This document shows, piece after piece, positions 34,530 through 46,931 of a stretch of DNA of 64,000 nucleotides. Each line of letters begins with the position of its first letter. The stretch's first letter is position 1. Source of the DNA: Cephalotus follicularis (taxonomy: Eukaryota; Streptophyta; Magnoliopsida; Oxalidales; Cephalotaceae); assembly GCA_001972305.1 (NCBI GenBank), contig BDDD01000315.1, positions 8,761 to 72,760 on the forward strand, written 5' to 3'. The translations under genes and the position numbers were made by a program. A model generated the notes under the pieces. That model saw only the letters and a program-made list of their open reading frames with translations, was not told the origin of the DNA and did no database searches.

Positions 34530-36721
34530 TTTCTAGCAACCTAGATAAGGAAATAAAAGATGAGTTAGCATTTATTCCAATTTTAATATATGACAACCAT
34601 AACACTTGGTCTTTAGTGATTATGGTTCCTCCCACTATTCTAATCATATTCCATATCCCCATATGGAACTTGAGAAGTCCAACTTTCTAGTGGGGACTGG
34701 AATCTATCGCAGTCATATTATGGTTACACGTACGCGTGTCCAACCATAATATATCCAATTGGTAAGCTATCTTGCCAATTTTCATCCAATGAAAGATCCA
34801 GTCATAAATTTTGACCTCTCGATTCAATATGGCCTTAGCTTTGGCATAACAAACCATTAGAATCAAGATAAGTCAGACAACCACAATCTACATCGGAATG
34901 CACTAGTTTTAACACCCACACGTGCACTCTTCCAAGTGCTAAAACATAGCCACCCTTTGCGGTGTCCAACACTGACGTTGACATGGCATCCAATAGGTTA
35001 CCAGCCTTGGCTTTGGCATGACAAACTAATAACCCAGGTACACCATCCAACGAAGCCTGAGGAAGGCCACGGGGAACCACTCCATGGGTTCCTACGTTCA
35101 GACTTATTATTAAGTTTGAGGGAATTTGTGGTCTCACATTTTAATTACCAATCCCTTAATTAATTCATTGGTTTCATTACCCAATTCTGATTAATTACAG
35201 CTTTGCATGCATGACGTGTATTAGGACTATCCTTCTTATGCACATCGGATTTATTTCTAAAATAAATCGATGGAATGGCAAAGGACCTCACTATAAGTAA
35301 TGACTTGAGCCCAAAGTAACTACTCGGTCTTCCTAGGTGTAACGATTAAATCTATCTATTACATATAGAACCATGCATCCATGGCCATCAATGGTCGTGT
35401 ACTTCTCTTCTCCTCTTCTCCTCTTCTCCATCCCTCCTTGCAAGGTCTTCTTTTACAAATGTAATTTGCATTCCAAATAAAATTACATACAAAACATTTA
35501 AAGAAGAGAATACATATCAAAGGTGAGAAGAGATCCTATTCTAAAGATGATATAGAAGAGAAAATTTTAAATGGTGCACGCAGGCACCTTATTACAGACC
35601 ATTAATGAATAGCAAATAAAATCATCCACAAAATAAAACCAAAACTAGGTCTTGTCCTTATAGGTCATCCATTGTGCATAAGAGTAAAAGTATATCTAAT
35701 ATAACTTCAAAACAATACACAAATGCCTCTCACAATAACCAATTACAAAATTTAATATCATAGGTTTTTTATGGGTTTAACTCCCACTAAATCAAGAAAT
35801 GATCAATTATCATGTAAGTGCCTTAGCCAAAAATTTCAAAATTTTAGCAACAACGTAATTTCATGTCTAAGTGTCGACAGTTTGTCTAAAGCATCGCCGG
35901 TTACACTCTAAGCATCGACAGTTTATTTCAAATCGTCAGCGCTTGGAGCAACTGTTCTCGCTTTTGGCTAACCGTCAATGCTTTGGCGCTTAAGCGTCAA
36001 CAGTTTACATAAAACCGTTAGCGCTTAACGTCCTTGTCAGCGTTTAAGCTCAGCGCTTAGACCAACCGTCAACGCTAGTCCAAGTCCGTCGACAGTTAGA
36101 CTGCTGCAAATTTGCGCCACACCAAAATCTACAGTTTTTCCCAATTGTTGGACTTAAGCATCTCCAATATCTGCAATTTGCAAACATTTGGTAGCCTCAA
36201 ACTGCACTATGAGGTACAAAAACACAAGTCCAAATCAAATGGCCTATGTAATTCATTCATTCTTCAACCATTGTCCATAAACTAGAAACCTATGGCATTA
36301 TCCAAGACTACATGCAAGAGTATCATGAAGCAAGATAATGGTTGCACTAATGCTCCCAATGTCTCAAGCTAATAAACACTGCCCTGCACATATTAAGTAC
36401 AAAAGATTCTGCACTATCCAAGTTATGCACAAAGAATTCCATGTGTCTACGAACCTAGTCAAAATGAATTCCAAATCACATTCCGCCTTTTGGGAACAAC
36501 TTGTAACACAATCCTTTACATGTTCAAACCAGCATCCAATGGCAATTAAAACAGGACAGTAACACAAAACATTTTCAAATTAAATCCAATTTGACTCAAA
36601 ATTGTGAAAAATTCACTAAGGCACTATAGGATGAGTCAAACCAGAAAAACACAGCCTCCTATTAAAATCCCAATTAGTCATCATCCTAAGAATCTTAATT
36701 CAATTATGACTACTGTGGTAA
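34530..36721 (-). other. C2 long untranslated leader
   Basis: About 2.2 kb between the primer site and the Gag start, with no credible ORF. It contains a motif cluster at 35865-36110 and pyrimidine-rich runs at 35400-35440. Such a long leader is unusual for a copia element and may itself contain inserted sequence. Confidence 0.65.
35865..36110. repeat. GTCGACAGTTT / GCGCTTAAGCG motif cluster (C2 leader)
   Basis: Variants include AAGTGTCGACAGTTTG, AAGCATCGACAGTTTA, AAATCGTCAGCGCTTGG, GGCGCTTAAGCGTCAACAG, ACCGTTAGCGCTTAACG and CCGTCGACAGTTAG. The same two word types, one ending in CGCTT and one in GACAGTT, recur in the SIRE LTR at 49408-49790. Confidence 0.75.
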
Positions 36722-36733
36722 GCTCTGATACCA
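36722..36733 (-). other. C2 primer-binding site
   Basis: The minus strand reads TGGTATCAGAGC one base after the LTR end CCCAACA: a perfect tRNA-iMet complement. Confidence 0.92.
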
Positions 36734-36734
36734 C

Positions 36735-38950
36735 TGTTGGGAATGTAAGTTCATCCCCAGTGTTGGAATCAAACCAAGGGTGTTTAGAGGTGTAAATAAA
36801 AATTTTCTGTTTAGGCAGCGGAATTAAAAACTCTTAACACCACAATCAAACCAGGTCCAATTTTAAGAATTCCAGGTATAAGGAACACCCACATCACATC
36901 ATAATTAAATAGCCATCACATATACATGCTTATGTGATGAAACAGCTGACACAGAGAAGACTAGGAGAACATACCAAAACAGATGACTCCTTCTTCTTTG
37001 CCGCTACACGCTTGGGAAGACTCCCTCTGTGTTCTCGAAGCTTTAAACTCTTCCAAGTTGCTAAATATTGCTGTTCCAATCACCAAGAACATCGGCAGCC
37101 TTCTCTCCAAGAAAACAGCTCGTTGTTGCAGTTTCTTCTTTAAGAAAATAGTCCCTCTGTCAAGTAATCTAACTATGCTCACAAAGGGAGCATTGAAATT
37201 GAATAAGGTTGTCAATCACAATCCACCCTAGGTTAGCTCCAAGCTTGGTGAACAAAATCAAAGAAGGGATTTTAAGAGAAAACGCTGGCTCAAAGCTTTG
37301 GCCTTTTTGTTCTCTGTGAGACACATTTCGATCGCATCATCCACTGTCACTCCATCTTCTTCTTTTATGCCATTTTCTCTAAGAAAACTGCATGCCATCC
37401 TTACCAATGTGCTCCATCTTTTTCTCTAAGAAGGAGAAACCGGTTGGGAGTGGGAGAAAGAACGTTCCCACGTAATTTTGTGGTGTCGTGGCTGCTGATT
37501 TTCTTCCAACGTTTTTCAACTGGTAAGACAAACAACGTAAAACATGTTCCCACATATTCTTTTAGTGGGCTGGCCTTACATGTGACCAAAAATGAGTCCA
37601 ACTCATTCTTTGCATGTCACATGTTACTTCTCCAAGAAACCAGCTACCATCACTTAAATGAGTCTTACTCATTTTAGTAATACCACATATCCCTTCGAAC
37701 ATTAATTAGATAAGATCAAGTGAAGTAGTGCAATGTGTCACCATTTAACGATAACACAATTCGTAAAATCCGCCTGACCAATATTTGATTTTATAATTGT
37801 CACCAAGATTAAATATGTCCAACATATTTATGAAGACATCATTATCAGGTAGGGACCCTTTCAAATCTCGGTTAAAATCGGTGGTGTTCATAAATTACCG
37901 AAATACCCCTAGGGTTCGGTTAAGCCATTCTAAATAGTCACAGACCTATTTAAAATGTTTCTGAACTAATATCCAATATTATCCAGATGAAAAATTAATT
38001 CAATTAATTTTTTCATAATTTATTACACACTGTCGGTTCGCATGTACTATAATCCCTCGTCCTACTTGGCCCCGATTGAGGTCAAGGGTAATGATACGTG
38101 TCAACCATAGATGATACCTCAATGGTTAAAATATCTGATTATTACTAGGACATTTGTGAGACTCTCCAGAAATCTAATTTCCAGTCCACCTCAACCTTTG
38201 CCAAGGATTTATAAGTCCAAAGTACAATCAGACCATAATAGGGTCGATCACCTTCGCTCAGGTATGACAATCCCATATTGCGCACCCTCTTATATTCGTA
38301 TAGATTCGATCATACCCAAAGATCACCCGATTGCCAGCCCCGCGTAAGAACTGGGTAAGGTGGAGATCAAAGCAAAACCGTCTCCATACAATATAGAGCA
38401 GTTGCTCGGGTATAAAGATCAGACGAGTTTCATGAACTCACTAAATGATTAGCGTTTATACACAACTGCAACAAGTAGGAGTCACTATTGACACGAGAAT
38501 AGCGACTATCCGAATAGTGTCTCCTACGTGGGTCCTGTTCAGTGTACACGCTCTGAACGAGCACCCGTATTTTCCCCTAGATTCATAACATAGATGGTTG
38601 TGAGAGAATCCATCCTCTAATTCCCAAAATAATGCAACATACACGCAAGTCTATCCAGCTCACTAATGTCCACAAAGTGAACCTATGACTTGGAACTAAT
38701 TCGACGTAAGGAATAAGATAGTCAATCCCACTGCCTTCATGCTTGACATCCAACCTTATGTTAGGGCATCACAAGTGTAAGTAGAGTAATTTAGACTACT
38801 TCAATTATGTGATAAAACACAAGTAATATTACCATAATTAATATAAACAAATTAGCACAAGTCATATATATGGAAAAAGATTGTTTATATACATAGACAG
38901 GTCCGATACATATAGCCATCCAATGGTTTATCGGGTCACCCTATCTAACA
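36735..38950 (-). repeat. C2 5' LTR (2216 bp)
   Basis: It runs TGTTAGATAGGG to CCCAACA on the minus strand. It holds the 230-bp block (36999-37230) missing from the 3' LTR. Confidence 0.9.
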
Positions 38951-38955
38951 TTAAG
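38951..38955. other. C2 target-site duplication, right
   Basis: TTAAG immediately after the LTR end ATCTAACA at 38950. Confidence 0.88.
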
Positions 38956-40413
38956 GACTCATACTCCATGGAATTTGATGCATTGATTGTAGGGAAATTT
39001 TCAGCTTTCTTCCTCATGTAATCAAATATTGCTTCGTCAGTTGAAGTTTCAGTATTCTATCTTCAGGTTCTGAAGGGAGCCAACCTTGAATAATAGTGAG
39101 TAAAGATTAAAGTTTTCATGTAAAAAGAAAATTATCATCAATTATTAATATAATCCAATGAAAAATGCACATGTGTCATCCTATTGCATTCACACCTCAG
39201 GCATGGTTAATATAGTGTCTGCTTTTCGTATGTTTGTTATGTTGCAAGATAATAAAAAATATCGTTTTTATTTTTATGAAATATTTTATTATTTTATTTG
39301 GTATAATGTTAGAATATGTAAATATTATGCATTTATGTAATGTTCATAATAAAATATATATTTAATTATATTTATGATTTAATCTCGGTTTGATCCCAGT
39401 TTAATCTCAAATTCATAAACCTCTGTGAGTTACAATTTGATGCTCGATTCGGTTGTGACAACATTGATTAAAGGAGTATAGTGGATCGGTGGAATTTCCC
39501 ATTTTACAGTTTTAGCCTTTTAACCTCTTTCACTCCAATTTGGACTGAAAATTTAGTGTTACTATGATTGTGTGACATGTGTATAATAACCTATCGAACT
39601 ACTTTATATATATATATATTATTATTAAAAGGTTATATGGTTGTTTATGGGTATAAAGCATAAATACCTATGTGCTTTTTTCAAAGATACCTTTGTGCTT
39701 TTTTCAAAGACTCGTTACACTCGAATCTGGATCAAAGGTTTTGGAACAAGATAACAGTGACGGTGAAGCGTGGCGCATCAGTATTTGATTGGGACGTGGA
39801 CTACACACGTGAGTTGGATAGACAATTGTGAGCCATGGTGCTCTTCGGTGAAATGAAAGCTCTGGTTCTTCATTTTTCATTTATATTTATAGTATGTTAT
39901 TTTTAAATTTTTTTTTTGTTATCAGTCTTTTTAATTTGTTCTTTTTTGGGGGGTGTTTGAGAACGCTTGGAGATAATTTATGGTGGCCTGGAGCTTATGC
40001 TTTGTTGTAGCATGGTGCTATTTTGGTAAGTGGCTTGGCACAGTGGTTTTTTTTTTTTTTTTTTGAAGTGTTGGGGCTGTGGGTTTTGGTTTGTGTAGGG
40101 TTTGCTCTTCTACGTCGAGCATTTGTGGGTATGAGTATGTTTGGTTGAGAGAGTTAAACAATAGATTAAATGGATTATATTCAAGGCATCTAGTCTGTTT
40201 CTAGTTAAAATATATAAAAATAAGGTAGGATTTACTAGTTACTAGCTCTAACCTAATAGGCCTAATGTACCAATCTACTATTCATATAGAGTTATATTAG
40301 AACATACAATTTTGATTAATTAAATACCAAGAGGGTATGGGTGCCGTGTGTATTCTTTTCTTTTCTTTTTTTGTGTTTTGCCAATGTAATCTCTGTTTGC
40401 AACCTCAGTTTTA
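38956..40413. other. AT-rich intergenic sequence between C2 and G3
   Basis: The start continues the pre-insertion sequence found at 24863-25239. The rest is AT-rich, with a TA repeat near 39604-39622 and a T run at 40047-40065. No gene recognised. Confidence 0.55.
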
Positions 40414-40885
40414 TTTTGATATGGGAAAAATTCACCTCTTATTGTGGCACTGACACGTGTCCAAGAAAATCCCACAAATAAAGCGTCAAATCTCATAGAG
40501 ATAACGCCACATTTGAAAATAAGGAAATGCTTCTTAACAGAATCGGTCATTTCCTAGGGACATAAAACTCCTCCAGAATGCAAGTTGTTCAGAGGCAAAC
40601 ACGGTCAGGTAAGGCTATAAATACCCCAAAGAAAAACTATGCAATGGATGAGCAATTTGCCATTCGTACCTACATATTGTTTTCTCTGCAATTCAACTTA
40701 CTTAAATATCGGAGGGTCCCAGGGAGTAAAAACTCCTGGTATTTCAATATATTGCTTTCTTTGTGTGCAGGAAAGACGAGATAACTCAAATCCAACATCA
40801 TCCTTGAAGCATTCAACGCGTTTTCCTCTACAAATCAAACCTCTACACGTGGGGGACTGTTGTGCAGTTGATTTCAGTATCAACA
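40414..40885 (+). repeat. G3 5' LTR (start approximate)
   Basis: The end TATCAACA at 40885 is followed by the primer site. The start is set at TTTTGATA (40414), an inverted match to the end with one change; there is no second LTR to confirm it. A TATA-like CTATAAATAC is at 40615. Confidence 0.5.
40615..40624 (+). promoter_or_regulatory. Probable TATA box of the G3 LTR
   Basis: CTATAAATAC about 270 bp before the LTR end, a common layout for a Pol II LTR promoter. Confidence 0.5.
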
Positions 40886-40886
40886 G

Positions 40887-40906
40887 TTGGCGTCGTCTGT
40901 GAGAAA
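40887..40906 (+). other. G3 primer-binding site
   Basis: TTGGCGTCGTCTGTGAGAAA resembles the TTGGCGCCGTCTGTGGGAA box found after the 5' LTR of many Tat elements, with two changes. Confidence 0.75.
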
Positions 40907-40928
40907 TGCGACTAAAATTTATTCAACC

Positions 40929-42530
40929 ATGCCTCCAAGGAGAATCACCAACTCTACAGCCGCTGCTAGTCAAGCTCCAAAGCAAGCTCCCATCACCGGC
41001 GAGCAATTCAACCAGCTGCTCCAAGAGATGGGGTGGCTCACTACCTTGCTGACAAATAATCTAGCCAACCAAAATCAGGCTGGACCAAGCAGGCCAGCCC
41101 CAGAAGTACAACAGCCCCAAGGGGCCAGGCGAAACCCGTCGAAGAGGTCCATGCATCCTCCAAGGCTGTCAGAGATTGATACATCTCTGAGGGCGGAGTC
41201 TTCGAGCACAAGGGATTATAGTTACAATCCATAACAAGACCTTCCAGAGCAAGATCCAATGGAAGAAAAATAGTCGGAGGAGGAGACCCGCGCACGTTCC
41301 TACGCTTCTTATGGGACTAAAATTTGATAGAGGAGTAGGTCAGACCATCAGTCTGACTTTCCAGGGGTACATTGCAGGTTTCTAGCAAGATTAGGAACAT
41401 TGATGATGTAGAGAAAACCATGAACAAAAGGTTTGCTGAGATGGAAAGGAGGCTCAGAGCAGCCAAGTAGTCGAAGGGGTACCTATCAGAGGTAGGAAAT
41501 AGAAACTGTACGCCCTTCACACCAGAGATAATGAAGGAGCGTTTCCCAAGAGGATTCCGATTCCTGAATCTCAAGGAGTATGATTGGTCCGCTAACCCAA
41601 TCCAGCATGTGCGCTACTACACTCAGATCATGCTGATGTACTAGGTTTTAGATGTTGTCCTTTGCCGAGGATTCCCGACAACTTTGACCTGTGCAGCCCA
41701 GACGTGGTACTCCACGTTGTCCCAAAATTCAATGGCGAATTTTGAGCAGTTCACTGAGATGTTTGTCATCAAAATTCTCAACAGCACCACCTAGAGAAAG
41801 AATTCAAACCATCTGATCAATGTGGTATATGGGAAGAATGAATCCCTCAGAGACTACCTCACTAGATTTAACAAGGAGTCTCTGATGGTGAAGGACTTGG
41901 ATCCCTCTTTTCCTCTGGAAGCTTTGAACAGTGGGTTGTGAGACAACTCGGCATTTAGTTTCTCGCTGATGAAGAAGCCAGCCCATGATATGACAGACCT
42001 GCTGAGAAGAGCAAAGAAATATGTGAATGCATAGGAGTAGTTGGCAGCTAGGAAGCAGAAGAATTCCTGGTCTGACAATCAGGAGAAAGAGGAACCCCCA
42101 AGAGGTGCTCCAAGCAAGAAGCAGAAGAGAAAGGGGGGCCAAAGTTGACAAATGATGATCTAAGGCACAAGCTCTCCAAGAGAGAGGAGTCACCAAAAAG
42201 TGGAACACCAATCCTCAATTACTAAAATTTTCCTCCCCTCTTGGAGACGCGGACCAGAATACTGGTGGTGGAGAAGGACAAGGTCCCTATCCAGTGACTA
42301 GCTCCATTGAGATCCCCGACCAAGAAGAGGGACTCAAACAAATACTGTTGTTACCACCGAGATCATGGGCATGATACGGAAAAGTGCAGGCATTTGAAGA
42401 ACCAAATAGAAGATATGATCCGAAAAGGTCATCTACGGAAGTATGTAGACAGGGATGCTCCCCAGGAAGAAGGGAGCGCAGAGAAGAAGCTCCGTAGTAG
42501 GAAGAAGAGCAGCAACCCAGGGGTGTGATA
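40929..42530 (+). pseudogene. G3 gag region
   Basis: It starts near 40929 with MPPRRITNSTAAASQAPKQA, a low-complexity N-terminus usual for Tat Gag. Later text includes MKERFPRGFRFLNLKEYDW-like capsid sequence (about 41530-41590) and a CCHC-type knuckle in YCCYHRDHGHDTEKCRHLKN (42345-42400), then QIEDMIRKGHLRKYV. It is broken. Confidence 0.8.
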
Positions 42531-43115
42531 CACACCATCTGTGGAGGATTCGCATCTGATGGCGATCATAGTAGGGCTAGAAAAGCCTATGCTAGACAAA
42601 CCTTTGATGTGCAACAGTACACGCACAACAAAAGGTTGAAGATTGGTGGAGAAGAGCATGTAATATCCTTCTCAGAGGCGAAATTAGAGGGAGTACGTCT
42701 CCCTCATGATGATCTAGTGGCAGTATCTCTTCAAGTGGAATTATTCACGATGAGAGAATCCTCCTTGACAGTGGGAGCTCGGCGGATATCCTCTATAAAC
42801 ATGCCTTCGATCAGTTGAGAATACCAGAGGACCATCTAAGGCCGGTGAAGACTCCTTTGGTAGGAGTTACGGGAGAGATGGTCTATGCTCTAGGATCCAT
42901 CGATTTTTCAATCGCTGCAGGCACAGCCCCCTGCCAGACCCAGGTGCAAATGACTTTCCTGGTGGTTGATACACCAATCCCATACAATGCAATAATTGGG
43001 CATCAAGGATTGAACATCATGGAAGCGATAGTGTCGAAAAGGCACTTACTGGTAAAGTTCCCAACCAGGTTTGGCGTGGGGCAAGTCAGAGGAGACCAGC
43101 GGGTTGTCAGGTAGT
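42531..43115 (+). pseudogene. G3 protease region
   Basis: IHTICGGFASDGDHSRARKA leads into the retropepsin. The block near 42815-43070 reads LRPVKTPLVGVTGEMVYALG, TFLVVDTPIPYNAIIGHQGL and NIMEAIVSKRHLLVKFPT, the usual second half of the Tat protease. Confidence 0.82.
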
Positions 43116-43189
43116 GCTACCAGACTTCCATAAAGGACAAGGGGAAGGGAAAAGCACTTCCCATAGAAAATGTAGAGCTCAGAGGAGAA

Positions 43190-44480
43190 GTGGAGCCTGA
43201 GCGTCCACAGCCCGTAGAGGATGTGGTGCAGGTGCCTTTGGAGCAAGGTAATGCAAAGAAGGTTTTCCAGGTTGGCTCCCAGCTTGGAGAGGTGGAGAAA
43301 GAGGAACTAATAACATTCCTAAAAAACAATAGAAATTTATTCGCCTGGTCGGCAAAGGAGGTCCCTGGGATCAGCTCAGAGGTAATGGTCCTCAAGCTCA
43401 GTGTGGATCCAATACGACCTCCGACCAGGCAAAAAATGAGAAACTTCACCTCCGAGAGGCAGCAGGTGATTGCAGATGAAGTGAACAAACTTATACAAGT
43501 GAGGTTTATAAGAGAAGTGCAATATTCTGACTGGCTGATGAACCCAGTACTAGTCAAGAAGGCGAATGGCAAATGGAGGATGTGTATAGACTTCACAGAC
43601 CTCAATAAAGCTTACCCAAAAGATCACTTCCTTCTCCCGAAGATTGTTCAACTAGTGGATGCAACCTCCGGCTATGAAATGTTGAGCTTCTTGGATGCTT
43701 ACTCTGGCTATAATCAAATTCCTATGTATGGACCAGATGAGAACAAGACAGTTTTCATCACAGATAAGGATATGTATTGCTGTAAAGTCATGCCCTTCGG
43801 ATTAAAGAATGCTGGAGTGACCTATCAACAGTTTGTCAACAAAAATTTTCAACATCAAATCGGGAAGAATATGGAGGTTTATATTGACGACATGCTCGTC
43901 AAGATATCGGCGAGGAGTCCACATATCAGAGACTTGGAGGAGACCTTTGGCATGTTAAGAAAATACAAGATGCGCCTCAATCCTTCCAAGTGCACTTTTG
44001 GGGTCACCTCTGGTAAGTTTCTCGGGTTTATGATCTCTAGCAGAGGAATAGAGGCAAACCCAGAGAAGATCTTTGCTATACAAAGCATGCAACCACCTCA
44101 GTCTATAAGAGATGTGCAGAGGTTGAATGGCAGAATTGCAGCTCTGTGTAGGTTCGTCTCAAGGTCAGCAAAAAAGTGCCTCATTTCTTCAAAATATTAA
44201 GGGACCCCCAAGGGGTTTCTCTGTTTTGACAAATGTCAAGCAACCTTCGAAGAATTGAAGGAACATTTGGCTTCCCCTCCAATGATGTCAAAACCAAAAG
44301 ATGGGGAAGACTTGTATTTGTATTTAGTGGCGACACAAGGCGCAGTGAGTGCAGTGCTAGTCAGAGAAGAAGACAAAGTTCAGAGGCCAGTGTATTATGT
44401 GAGCAAGGCTTTGAACGATACTGAGGGGAGATATCTATAGGTAAAGAAGTATGCTTATGCTCTGATCATTGCGGCAAGAA
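43190..44480 (+). pseudogene. G3 reverse transcriptase and first RNase H region
   Basis: RT from about 43300: FAWSAKEVPGISSEV, WRMCIDFTDLNKAYPKDHF, MPFGLKNAGVTYQQFVNKNF and the polymerase motif VYIDDMLVK near 43880. RNase H follows: YLYLVATQGAVSAVLVREED and KVQRPVYYVSKALNDTEGRY. It is broken. Confidence 0.9.
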
Positions 44481-45190
44481 AGATCATTTCGTATTTTCAA
44501 GCCCATACTATCAAAGTTTTAACCGACAAGCCATTTAGACAAGTGCTAGCAAAGCCAGACATGGCAGGCAGGTTGGTCAAGGGGTCTATCAAATTAGGCG
44601 AATACGATGTGAAGTATGAAGCCAGACCAACAATAAAATCACAGGTCTTGGCTAATTTTGTGGAAGATAGTATACCTACGGAGTGTATGGAAGAGGACTC
44701 CTCTGAAAATGAGAAGGGGTTATGGAAACTATCAATTGATGGGTTATTCTGCGACTCTGAAAGTGGAGCATGATTGGTGTTGACTAGCCCAGATGGGTGG
44801 ACCTTGGAGTATGCTCTAAAAAGCTCTGATTTCCAGATTGACAATAACGAAGCACTTAGAGGTTCAAAAAGTAGAAGCCTCTAGTGATTCTCGGCTGGTT
44901 GTTAGTCTGGTAAGTGGAGAGTACAAAGCCATAGAAGATACCATGGCTAAATACTTAGCCCGTGTTCAAAGTTTGAAGTCCGCTTCCCAAGTCTTCCGGG
45001 TTTTGAAAATTCCCAGAGCAGAAAATGTCAGAGCTGACCAGTTGTCGAAAATAGCTACAGCGGGGGAATTAGAAAAAAATCAAGCCGTGCTTGTAGACTA
45101 TCTAGATAGGTCCACCATCTCGATGGCGGATGTGATGGACATTGATATCCAACAAGAGCCAAATTGGATGATACTATTCATTAGTTGACT
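44481..45190 (+). pseudogene. G3 second RNase H (archaeal type) region
   Basis: WKLSIDGLFCDSESGAG near 44720-44775 corresponds to the first catalytic motif block. The later half includes SRLVVSLVSGEYKAIEDTMA and the end block IPRAENVRADQLSKIAT. This second RNase H next to the first is a diagnostic trait of Tat elements. Confidence 0.85.
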
Positions 45191-46380
45191 GAGGGATTGT
45201 ATTTTGCCAGAGGACCCAGATGAGGCAAAAAGGCTAGTATACAGATCCAATAAATACCAATTCAGAGAAGTGATTCTCTACAAAAGGTCATTCTCTTTCC
45301 CTTGCGCTCTAAGGGAGGTCCATGAAGCAGTATGTGGAAATCACACGGGGGGCAGAACCTTGTCCAATAAATTGTTGAGGCAAGGCTATTTCTAGCCAAC
45401 CATGCATCAAGATGCCACCAACTTTGTGAGGAAATGTGATAAGTGTCAGAGGAATGCCAACATAAGCAGAAGACCATCAGAGCCTTTGACATCTATCACT
45501 GCCCCTTGGCCCTTTGCGTAATGGGGAATGGATTTTGTGGGACCATTACATGTGGCGTCAGGGCAAAGAAAGTACCTAATCGTGGCAGTGGACTACTTCA
45601 CCAGATGGGTGGAAGTAGAGCCCATGGAAACCATAACAGAGAGCAAGACGGAGATCTTTGTCTTGAAATCAATCATTTACAGATTTGGGATCTCCAGAGT
45701 AATCTTCTCTGATAATGGGAAGCAATTTGATTGTGAAGTTTTTCGAAACTTTTGCAAGGAGTGCAGAATTGAGCATAGGCTTGCCTCCATAGCCTACCCT
45801 CAGAGCAATGGACAAGCAGAGATCATCAATAGAGAAATCATCTTGGGATTAAATAAACGCCTTGAAGCTAGCAAAGAGAGATGGACAAAGGAGCTCCCCA
45901 GTGTATTGTGGGCTTATAGAACCACTCCTCGGACCACAACTGGTGAATCGCCATTTAGCCTTTGTTTCAGATCAGAAGCCATGATACCGGTGGATATTGG
46001 AGTGCATTCTCCCAGAGTTGTACACTTCAATAAAACTAATAATGAAAAAGGTTTGAGGAATCTCCTCAACTTAGTTGAAGAGCTCAAAGATAAAGAAGCC
46101 ATCAGAGTAGTAGCTTACCAGCAGAGGATGAGCTGCTATTATAACAAGAGGGCAAACCCCTGACCACTAAGGGAGGGAGACTTGGTCCTTAGAAATGCGA
46201 CAATAGCTGATCCCAATAGCACTAGAGGAAAATTAGCTCCTAATTGGGAGGGGCCCTACAAGGTGAAGAAGATGCTCTGACCAGAAACATTCAAACTTAA
46301 AACTTTGAGGGGCAGAGAGATTCCTAAGTCTTGGAATTCCGAGCACTTGAGGAAGTACTACCAATGCAATTGTAAAAATG
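45191..46380 (+). pseudogene. G3 integrase region
   Basis: The zinc-binding part is near 45330-45480 (HTGGRTLSNKLLRQGYF, CDKCQR). The core at 45528-46163 has MDFVGPLHVASGQRKYLIVA, ISRVIFSDNGKQFDCEVFRN and YPQSNGQAEIINREIILGLN, giving D, D and E positions. The end is near 46370 (SWNSEHLRKYYQC). It is broken. Confidence 0.9.
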
Positions 46381-46540
46381 TACAATTATTCCAAACATAT
46401 CAATAAAGAGAATTTTTTCTTCAAAAAGAGCAGTTCCAAGTTTTCAAGGGACAGGAGGTCCAATGTTCATGTCCTTAAACCTCTGAACAACCTCTAACAA
46501 TTCCCTTAATAAAATCTTTAATACAAGCTTATCAGAGCAT

Positions 46541-46684
46541 ACCAAGGTCTTAAGCAGACTAAGGTCATCAGAGCAGACCAAGGTCTCCAGCAGACTAATG
46601 TCTCAAATGCAGACCAAGGTCTTAAGCAGACTAAGTTCATCAGAGCAGACTAAGGTCTCTAGCTGACTAATGTCTTGAACAGAC
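46541..46684. repeat. 36-bp tandem repeat (72-bp dimer)
   Basis: Four 36-bp units beginning ACCAAGGTCT or ACTAAGGTCT. Units 1 and 3 resemble each other (TAAGCAGACT...TCATCAGAGCAG), as do 2 and 4 (AGCAGACTAATGTCT), so the higher-order period is 72 bp. Confidence 0.88.
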
Positions 46685-46705
46685 TAAAAGTCTCCAATCA
46701 TAGCA

Positions 46706-46930
46706 GACTCCCAAGGGAGCCACCAGAGAAGACTTCTAATGGAGCAATTAAGCAAAAAAGACTCCTAAGGGAGCAATCCTAAAAGACTTCTAAGGAAGCA
46801 ATCATAAAAGACTCCTAAAGGAACAACCATAAAAGATTCCTATGGGAACAATCAGAGAAGACTCCTAAGGGAGCAATTAAAAAGGACTCCCACGGGAGAA
46901 AATCAAAAAGAACTCCCAAAGGGAGCAAAT
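46706..46930. repeat. 25-bp tandem repeat with palindromic core
   Basis: About nine units of the type GACTCCTAAGGGAGCAATCA. The core CTCC-TAA-GGGAG is a short inverted repeat. Arrays of this sort between pol and the 3' LTR are common in Tat elements. Confidence 0.88.
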
Positions 46931-46931
46931 G

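Larger units (their letters stand above)
25245..38950 (-). mobile_element. Ty1/copia element C2, two LTRs and TSD, broken
   Basis: Minus-strand element of the Tork/TAR/Angela-like group (lineage not resolved). It has LTRs at 25245-27239 and 36735-38950, a primer site, a polypurine tract and the target duplication TTAAG at 25240-25244 and 38951-38955. From right to left follow a long leader, gag, protease, integrase and RT/RNase H. Gag is interrupted by a Cassandra remnant and an opposite-strand copia end. The first 260 bp of the LTRs differ by about 8% by eye, suggesting a few million years, more if the host is a slow-evolving tree. It is broken, with about ten breaks plus the nested insertion. 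Confidence 0.9.

Noticed and set aside
43117-43605. Minus-strand 162-codon frame in G3
   Set aside because: It is a shadow of the RT frame on the other strand, serine-rich with no family match.
46706-46930. Regular 25-bp repeats that superficially resemble a CRISPR array
   Set aside because: Units are contiguous with no unique spacers, lie in a plant Tat element, and no cas genes exist.
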